A stretch of 64,000 nucleotides of DNA from Rhodococcus sp. PAMC28707 (GTDB taxonomy: Bacteria; Actinomycetota; Actinomycetes; Mycobacteriales; Mycobacteriaceae): contig NZ_CP039253.1 of assembly GCF_004795915.1 (NCBI RefSeq), positions 1 through 64,000 on the forward strand, given 5' to 3'. The first letter of the stretch is position 1. Each line of letters begins with the position of its first letter. Under the pieces are notes generated by a model. The model had not been told where the DNA came from. It worked only from the letters and a program-made list of their open reading frames with translations, and ran no database searches. Of this stretch, positions 59,401 through 64,000 are shown one piece after another. Made by a program: the position numbers and the translations under genes.

Positions 59401-59982
59401 CGTGATGATCGGAATGCGCGCACCCAGCTTGTCCATCGCGTGCTGGCTACCGATGATTGCCGCTTTGACCTGAAGCAGGTCCTGGCAGGTTTCGATGAGA
59501 ATTGCATCGGCACCGCCGTCGATCATGCCGAGCGCGGCCTCGGTATATGCATCACGTAGGCGTGCGAACGGCGCGTGACCCAGCGTCGGAAGTTTGGTAC
59601 CCGGGCCCATCGAGCCCAGCACGAATCGGTCCATCCCGTCGCGACCGGGACCCATCTCGTCAGCCGTTTCACGCGCGAGACGTGTCCCCTTCTCGGCCAG
59701 TTCGCGGATCCGATCCTCGATGTCGTAGTCCGCCAGGTTCGGAAGGTTGCAACCGAAGGTGTTGGTTTCGACGGCGTCTGCGCCCGCATCGAAGTAGGCG
59801 CGGTGGATCTCACGAAGTACATCGGGACGGGTGTCGTTGAGAATCTCGTTGCAGCCCTCGAGACCGATGAAGTCGTCGAGCGTCAATTCGGCGTCCTGCA
59901 ACATAGTCCCCATCGCACCGTCACCGATGACAACGCGCGAACGAATCGCTTCCAGCAGACCGGTCTTGTGTAGCGCAGGCAT
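56413..59982 (-). CDS. metH: Cobalamin-dependent methionine synthase
   Basis: Transfers the methyl group of methyltetrahydrofolate to homocysteine through cobalamin. The 1,189-residue protein has the full module order: homocysteine domain with zinc cysteines (GLNCATG, GGCCGTT; about 1-320), folate domain (starting near VIGERTNSNGS; 340-620), cap and B12 domain with GDVHDIGKNLV (lower ligand His) at about 745, and the SAM-binding reactivation domain (900-1189) with the GYGACPDLEDR region. No cobalamin riboswitch was found upstream. It is the B12 consumer in a window that also makes B12. Confidence 0.96.
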   Translation of the reverse strand: MPALHKTGLLEAIRSRVVIGDGAMGTMLQDAELTLDDFIGLEGCNEILNDTRPDVLREIHRAYFDAGADAVETNTFGCNLPNLADYDIEDRIRELAEKGTRLARETADEMGPGRDGMDRFVLGSMGPGTKLPTLGHAPFARLRDAYTEAALGMIDGGADAILIETCQDLLQVKAAIIGSQHAMDKLGARIPIITHVTVETTGTMLVGSEIGAALTALEPLGIDMIGLNCATGPAEMSEHLRHLSKHSRLPVSVMPNAGLPTLGARGAEYPLTAPELAIALSGFVSEYGLSLVGGCCGTTPEHIRQVADLVHGTRQAERTPTPEPGVSSLYSAVAFEQDSSILVIGERTNSNGSRAFRDAMLAEDYEKCLDIAKDQTRDGAHMLDLNVDYVGRDGAADMAALASRLATASTLPIMLDSTEPAVLEAGLEHLGGRSAVNSVNYEDGAGPDSRFQKIMRLVKEHGAAVVALTIDEEGQARTAEWKVRVAARLIEDITGNWGLRQEDIIVDTLTFPISTGQEEVRRDGIETIEAIRQLKELYPRVHTTLGLSNISFGLNPAARQVLNSVFLHECTQAGLDTAIVHASKILPMNKIPDEHREIALDLVYDRRSEGYDPLQKLMQLFEGVSAASARESRAEELGRLPLFERLERRIVDGERNGLEADLDAGMKEKPPLAIINETLLSGMKTVGVLFGSGQMQLPFVLASAEVMKAAVAYLEPHMEASDDDGKGRIVLGTVKGDVHDIGKNLVDIILSNNGYEVVNLGIKQPIATILEAAIDKRADVIGMSGLLVKSTVVMKDNLIELNNRGVAEKFPVLLGGAALTRSYVENDLQDVYQGDVHYARDAFEGLSLMDTIMTTKRGGGPAPDSPEALAAKAKTEERKARHERSRRIAEQRKANEVPIVVPERSDVATDIETPTPPFWGTRIVKGVSLSDYSELLDERALFLGQWGLRGARKGEGATYEDLVESEGKPRLRYWLDRLSTDGILAHAALVYGYFPAVSEGDDVVVLTEPRVDAPERFRFTFPRQNRDRFLCIADFIRSRKDATKSGQVDVLPMNLVTMGQPIADFANELFAADSYRDYLEVHGIGVQLTEALAEYWHRRVREELKLSSGASVAAEDPTEAEGYFKLEYRGARYSFGYGACPDLEDRIKLAALLEPERIGVKLSEELQLHPEQSTDAFVLHHPEAKYFNV

Positions 59983-60043
59983 TGCTACAGCCTAGTGGTC
60001 ACACAGCGATACCCAAGACGGGCCGGGCTGGTCGTAGGCTGTC

Positions 60044-61069
60044 GTGGTGAGTCCCCGAAACAGCGACGGCAATATTCCAGCTGACAACGACGTTACAGAA
60101 CGCGACAATTCAGACAACGCTGCAGAAGCGCTGCTCGAAGCCGTCTCCGATGTTGTGTCCAATTCCACATCGTTATTCGTCTCCGAAGACGAAAATTCGG
60201 ACGTCGAGCCGGAGCTTCCCACGCTGCGCGACCCGATTCTGGTGGCCGCATTCGAGGGCTGGAACGACGCGGGGGACGCAGCGAGTGGCGCCGTCGAGCA
60301 TCTGGAATTGATCTGGGATGCCAGTCCGTTGGCTGAGCTGGACTCCGAGGACTACTACGACTACCAGGTGAACCGTCCGACGATTCGACAGGTCGAGGGT
60401 GTCACCAGAGAAATACAGTGGCCGTCGACGCGCTTGTCGGTGTGCTCGCCCCCCGGCAGCAGCAGGGACGTCGTGTTGCTGCGCGGTATCGAACCCAACA
60501 TGCGCTGGCGGAGCTTTTGCGACGACCTGCTCGAGTTCATCGAGCAACTCGGCGTGGACACCGTGGTCATCCTCGGCGCTCTGCTCGCAGACACCCCGCA
60601 CACCCGACCGGTACCGGTGACGGGAAGTGCGTACAGCGTCGAGGCCGCCGAACGTTTCAACCTCGAGCAGACTCGATACGAGGGGCCGACGGGCATCACC
60701 GGTGTCCTACAGGACGAATGCGTCAAGGCAGGCGTTCCGGCCGTCTCGTTCTGGGCAGCCGTGCCGCACTACGTGTCGCAGCCACCCAACCCCAAGGCGA
60801 CCGTGGCGTTACTCCAGCGCGTCGAGGATGTACTGGATATCGAAGTTCCGCTCGGTGAGCTCCCTTCCCAGGCCGAGGACTGGGAAGAAGCCGTCAACGA
60901 AATGACCGCGGAGGACGAGGAAATCAGCGAATACGTTCGAACGCTCGAGGAGCGCGGAGATGCCGAGGTGGACATCAGCGATGCGATCTCGAAGATCGAC
61001 GGCGACGCCATCGCAGCCGAGTTCGAGCGTTATCTTCGACGTCGGGGGCCCGGGAACTTCGGGCTGTAG
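60044..61069 (+). CDS. PAC2 family (proteasome-assembly-chaperone-like) protein
   Basis: A 341-residue protein with an acidic, low-complexity N-terminal extension (1-58) and a PAC2 domain starting at DPILVAAFEGWNDAGDAAS, with ADTPHTRPVPVTG and SFWAAVPHYV. The family is named after eukaryotic proteasome assembly chaperone 2; bacterial members are of unproven function. The C terminus is a Glu/Asp-rich helix ending in RYLRRRGPGNFGL. It starts at GTG 60044 (a second GTG follows) and is divergent from metH across 61 bases. It matches Rv2125 by position. Confidence 0.88.
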   Translation: MVSPRNSDGNIPADNDVTERDNSDNAAEALLEAVSDVVSNSTSLFVSEDENSDVEPELPTLRDPILVAAFEGWNDAGDAASGAVEHLELIWDASPLAELDSEDYYDYQVNRPTIRQVEGVTREIQWPSTRLSVCSPPGSSRDVVLLRGIEPNMRWRSFCDDLLEFIEQLGVDTVVILGALLADTPHTRPVPVTGSAYSVEAAERFNLEQTRYEGPTGITGVLQDECVKAGVPAVSFWAAVPHYVSQPPNPKATVALLQRVEDVLDIEVPLGELPSQAEDWEEAVNEMTAEDEEISEYVRTLEERGDAEVDISDAISKIDGDAIAAEFERYLRRRGPGNFGL

Positions 61070-61216
61070 CGGAACTCGGTCCGGGTCGCAGTTGCAGTTG
61101 CAGTTGCAGGCCCGAGCGCAACCGCACAGCGGCAGAACGATCATCGTGAGATCTTTCTGACCCCTACGTAACGTCAACGCAGCGGGAGTGCAACCCCGAC
61201 GCGGCACCGTGGCGTC

Positions 61217-61564
61217 ATGGCCAGCACACCGCGATTTCTCCAGGGCGTCTTCCCGTTCACCGGGCACGGGCTGAGCAAGCCCGAGTCGATAGATCCGTCG
61301 ACCAGGTTCGTCGTTCCATCCGGGGCTACCGCTCAATCGCTGTACTTTCGTGGCGGCAATTCGAGCGAAGAGCTGGTGGTCGTGACCTTGCTGAGGGACG
61401 GGCAGCCCATGCGGATGTTCCCCATGGGCTCCAAGAGCGGGGTCAACATCGCGCTTCGTGTCGTCGAGGACGTGGATCCGGATTCCGTCCTCGAGCTCGT
61501 CGTGGCGGCACCGGAAGGGACGACCGGCGAAGTCGTCGTCGACTTCGGACTGGTGCTGATCTGA
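61217..61564 (+). CDS. Conserved small protein of unknown function upstream of nirB
   Basis: A 115-residue soluble protein, not recognised with confidence. It is mostly beta-predicted with regular hydrophobic alternation (SLYFRGGNSSEELVVVTLLRDG, LELVVAAPEGTTGEVVVDFG) and no cysteines or membrane segment. Its TGA shares a base with the nirB ATG (TGATG), so translation is coupled and a role with nitrite or nitrate assimilation is likely (inference). Confidence 0.75.
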   Translation: MASTPRFLQGVFPFTGHGLSKPESIDPSTRFVVPSGATAQSLYFRGGNSSEELVVVTLLRDGQPMRMFPMGSKSGVNIALRVVEDVDPDSVLELVVAAPEGTTGEVVVDFGLVLI

Positions 61565-64000
61565 TGAGTGCAGACGCGATGGGTGGCGGGAAGACCGGCG
61601 TGAGGAAGTTGCTCGTAGTCGGGAACGGTATGGCGGGCGCACGCACAGTCGAGGAGATCCTCAAACGCGGCGGAAGCACACTGTTCGACATCACGATGAT
61701 CGGCGACGAGCCGTACGGCAACTACAACAGGATCATGCTGTCGCACGTGTTGTCCGGTGAAGCCGGCATCGACGACGAAGATCTGCTCCTCAATCCGATG
61801 AGCTGGTATCGCGAAAACGGTGTCACGCTCTATGCGGGCGACCGTGCCGTCTCGCTGGATCGGTTCGCCAAGTCCGTGGTGTGTGAAAGTGGTCGAACTG
61901 TCGCGTACGACGTCCTGATCATCGCCACCGGTAGCAACACGTTCTTTCCGAACATGGACGGGCTTCGTGAGAGCGACGGTCGCCTCGCCCGCGGGGTGTT
62001 CGGATTCCGGACCATCGCCGACACGAACGGCATGTTGCAGATGGCGGAGGCTCAGGACGACGTCGCTGCGGTCGTGATCGGCGGCGGACTGCTCGGATTG
62101 GAAGCTGCGTACGGTCTTCGAACGCAAGGCTTGGACGTCGATATCGTGCACTCGCCCGGCCACCTGATGAACCAGCAGTTGGACGAACGCGGTGGACGGG
62201 TACTGCGCAACAAGATCGAAGCACTCGGCGTCGGTGTGCACACCTCCAAACGCACAACTTCGGTGTTGCGTACCAGCGAGGGCGCAGTGGCTGGTGTGGG
62301 CTTCAACGACGGCACCTCACTTGCCGCCGACATGATCGTCGTGACCGCCGGAATCCGTCCCAATGTCGAGTTCGCACGCGGGGGCGGACTGGTGATCGAA
62401 CGCGGAATCGTGGTGGACGATCAACTGCGCTGCGAGGACGAGGGGTCGATCTTCGCAGTGGGTGAATGCTGCCAACATCGCGGTGAGGTGTACGGCCTCG
62501 TAGCCCCGCTCTGGGAACAGGCCGTCGTCCTCGCCGATCATCTGACCAATGCGAATCCTTCTGCCGCATACCATGGTTCACGCCTGACCACCAAACTCAA
62601 AGTGGCCGGTGTCGACGTGGCAGCAATGGGCGTCAAAGGGCCGGAGCGTGAGGACGACGAGTTCGTCCAGTTCTACGAACCACGCAGCGGAACGTACAAG
62701 AGCGTCGTTGTCCGCGACGGCAAACTCATCGGTGCCACGCTTCTCGGGGACATCAGCAAAGCGAACTTTTTGACGCAGGCGTTCGACGAGAAGGTTCCGC
62801 TCCCCGAGGAACGAATCAGCATGTTGTTCGACATGGGAACCCCGACAGCGGCAACCGGTGCAGCCGAACTGGCCGACGACGTCCAGGTGTGCAATTGCAA
62901 CGGCGTCACCAAAGGTCAGATCGTCGCCTGCGTTCACGCAGGTGCCACGACGATGAGCGACGTCACCGCCAAGACCCGCGCAGGTAAGGGGTGTGGTTCC
63001 TGCAAAGGCCTCGTCGCCGATATCTTGGCCTGCGCTGCCGGAGGCGCGGTCGCCCCCGACCCCGCCGCCGACTGGTATGTGCCGTCCATCCCGTTGGCCA
63101 AGCCTGCCTTGATCGAGATCATCCGCGCGCGCGACCTACGTTCGGTGTCGCAGGTGTTCAGCGAACTCGCTGCAGGTGGCCGCGAAGATGCGAGCGCGAA
63201 GATGCCACTCGCCTCTTTGCTGCGAACGATCTGGGGACCGGACTGGGTAGACGAACGGGGTGCGCTCTTCATCAACGATCGCGTCCACGCCAACATCCAG
63301 CGTGACGGCACCTTCTCGGTCGTACCGCAGATGAAGGGCGGGGTCACTACCCCGGATCAACTTCGCAAGATCGCCGACGTCGCCGACAAATATCACGTTC
63401 CGCTGGTCAAGGTCACCGGCGGGCAGCGCATAGACCTGCTCGGAATCAAGAAGGAGGATCTACCCAAGGTCTGGGGTGACCTCGACATGCCGTCCGGGTT
63501 CGCGTACGGCAAGAGCATGCGAACCGTGAAAACGTGCGTCGGCAGCGACTTCTGCCGCTTCGGCCTCGGCGATTCGACGGCGCTGGGAATCGCACTCGAA
63601 GAGCGCTTCCAGGGACTCGAGACCCCCGGCAAACTGAAGCTTGCCGTCGCCGGATGCCCGCGAAACTGTTCCGAAGCACTGTGCAAGGACTTCGGTGTCG
63701 TGTCCGTCGGCGAGGACAAATGGGAGCTCTATGTCGGCGGAGCCGCAGGTGCCCACATCAGGAAGGGCGATCTACTGGCCATTGTCGTCGGCGGCGAAGA
63801 AGTTCTGCGGATGGCCGGGATCTTCATCCAGCACTACCGAGAGACGGCGCAGTGGCTCGAGCGAACATATGCCTGGGTCCCCCGGGTCGGGTTGGACGAG
63901 CTTCGACGAGTTCTGGTCGAGGACGGTGACGGAATCGTCGCTGGACTCGAACAACGCATGCAAACATCGGTGGACGGGTACCGGGACCCCTGGCAGGACC
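61564..64000 (+). CDS. nirB: Assimilatory nitrite reductase large subunit NirB (3' end outside window)
   Basis: NAD(P)H-dependent reduction of nitrite to ammonia. The 812 residues present show an FAD/NAD domain (VVGNGMAGARTVEEI, IATGSNTFFP, VVIGGGLLGLEAAYGL), a bacterioferritin-associated-ferredoxin-like [2Fe-2S] segment (VCNCNGVTKGQIV, CGSCKG), then the sulfite/nitrite reductase domains. The siroheme/[4Fe-4S] cysteines are CVGSDFC and CPRNC. The frame is open to the window edge and reaches the family's usual C-terminal region (YRDPWQD), so only some tens of residues are missing. nirD probably follows to the right. Confidence 0.95.
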   Translation, partial: MSADAMGGGKTGVRKLLVVGNGMAGARTVEEILKRGGSTLFDITMIGDEPYGNYNRIMLSHVLSGEAGIDDEDLLLNPMSWYRENGVTLYAGDRAVSLDRFAKSVVCESGRTVAYDVLIIATGSNTFFPNMDGLRESDGRLARGVFGFRTIADTNGMLQMAEAQDDVAAVVIGGGLLGLEAAYGLRTQGLDVDIVHSPGHLMNQQLDERGGRVLRNKIEALGVGVHTSKRTTSVLRTSEGAVAGVGFNDGTSLAADMIVVTAGIRPNVEFARGGGLVIERGIVVDDQLRCEDEGSIFAVGECCQHRGEVYGLVAPLWEQAVVLADHLTNANPSAAYHGSRLTTKLKVAGVDVAAMGVKGPEREDDEFVQFYEPRSGTYKSVVVRDGKLIGATLLGDISKANFLTQAFDEKVPLPEERISMLFDMGTPTAATGAAELADDVQVCNCNGVTKGQIVACVHAGATTMSDVTAKTRAGKGCGSCKGLVADILACAAGGAVAPDPAADWYVPSIPLAKPALIEIIRARDLRSVSQVFSELAAGGREDASAKMPLASLLRTIWGPDWVDERGALFINDRVHANIQRDGTFSVVPQMKGGVTTPDQLRKIADVADKYHVPLVKVTGGQRIDLLGIKKEDLPKVWGDLDMPSGFAYGKSMRTVKTCVGSDFCRFGLGDSTALGIALEERFQGLETPGKLKLAVAGCPRNCSEALCKDFGVVSVGEDKWELYVGGAAGAHIRKGDLLAIVVGGEEVLRMAGIFIQHYRETAQWLERTYAWVPRVGLDELRRVLVEDGDGIVAGLEQRMQTSVDGYRDPWQD

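Noticed and set aside
59983..60043. Possible B12 riboswitch upstream of metH
   Set aside because: Only about 60 bases separate metH from the divergent PAC2 gene, and none of the aptamer core motifs is present.

Overview
The window is GC-rich, densely packed chromosomal DNA from a mycolate-type actinobacterium, most likely Rhodococcus or a close Nocardiaceae relative. The evidence is a complete Pup-proteasome locus, an aerobic cobalamin pathway with a fused CobIJ, and a gene order from about 22.6 to 61 kb that, from memory, follows the Mycobacterium tuberculosis Rv2061c-Rv2125 interval gene for gene with local gains and losses. No rRNA, tRNA, insertion sequence, prophage or CRISPR array was seen. 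The genus call is an inference from content and composition.

Layout. (1) 1-12.1 kb, minus strand: a large nonribosomal peptide synthetase (NRPS) running off the left edge, C-(half C)-A-T-C-A-T-C-A-T-E-C. The second A domain carries a serine-type specificity code. The last 3.3 kb holds five single-base frameshifts, four of them in short homopolymers, and two blocks in the first half have foreign-looking codon use. (2) 12.7-18.4 kb, minus: a sensor kinase and response regulator pair, FxsA-like membrane protein, YtcJ-like amidohydrolase and apolipoprotein N-acyltransferase (lnt). (3) 18.4-22.6 kb: TSUP permease, TldD/TldE protease pair (plus), and a VOC protein (minus). (4) 22.6-32.1 kb: cobalamin genes, with cobN (minus, behind a cobalamin riboswitch) divergent from cobG-cobH-cobIJ (plus), then cobL-cobK (minus) coupled to a DprE2-like reductase. 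(5) 32.9-36.4 kb: F420-type flavin/deazaflavin reductase, M24 peptidase, 5'-3' exonuclease, repeat-rich DUF4333 membrane protein. (6) 36.5-51.2 kb: helY-tatC-tatA, pafC-pafB-pafA, a PAP2/lipid-kinase fusion on the opposite strand, then prcA-prcB-pup-dop-mpa. A perfect 34-bp tandem array sits between dop and pup. (7) 51.4-61 kb: a relic lipoprotein gene, trmI, a RecB-family nuclease, a thioesterase, metH-HAD phosphatase-hisE-hisG, and a PAC2 protein. (8) 61.2 kb to the right edge: a small unknown gene translationally coupled to nirB, cut by the window end.

How it fits together. Pup is made ready for ligation by Dop, ligated by PafA, recognised by Mpa and degraded by PrcA/PrcB; PafB/PafC are the WYL regulators usually found beside pafA. 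The cobalamin genes supply the cofactor of MetH in the same window, and the riboswitch should limit CobN when cobalamin is plentiful. TatA/TatC export folded proteins, and Lnt completes lipoprotein acylation. The most unusual features are the dop-pup 34-bp array, the mosaic and frameshifted NRPS with an orphan half-condensation domain, and the decayed lipoprotein gene between mpa and trmI.
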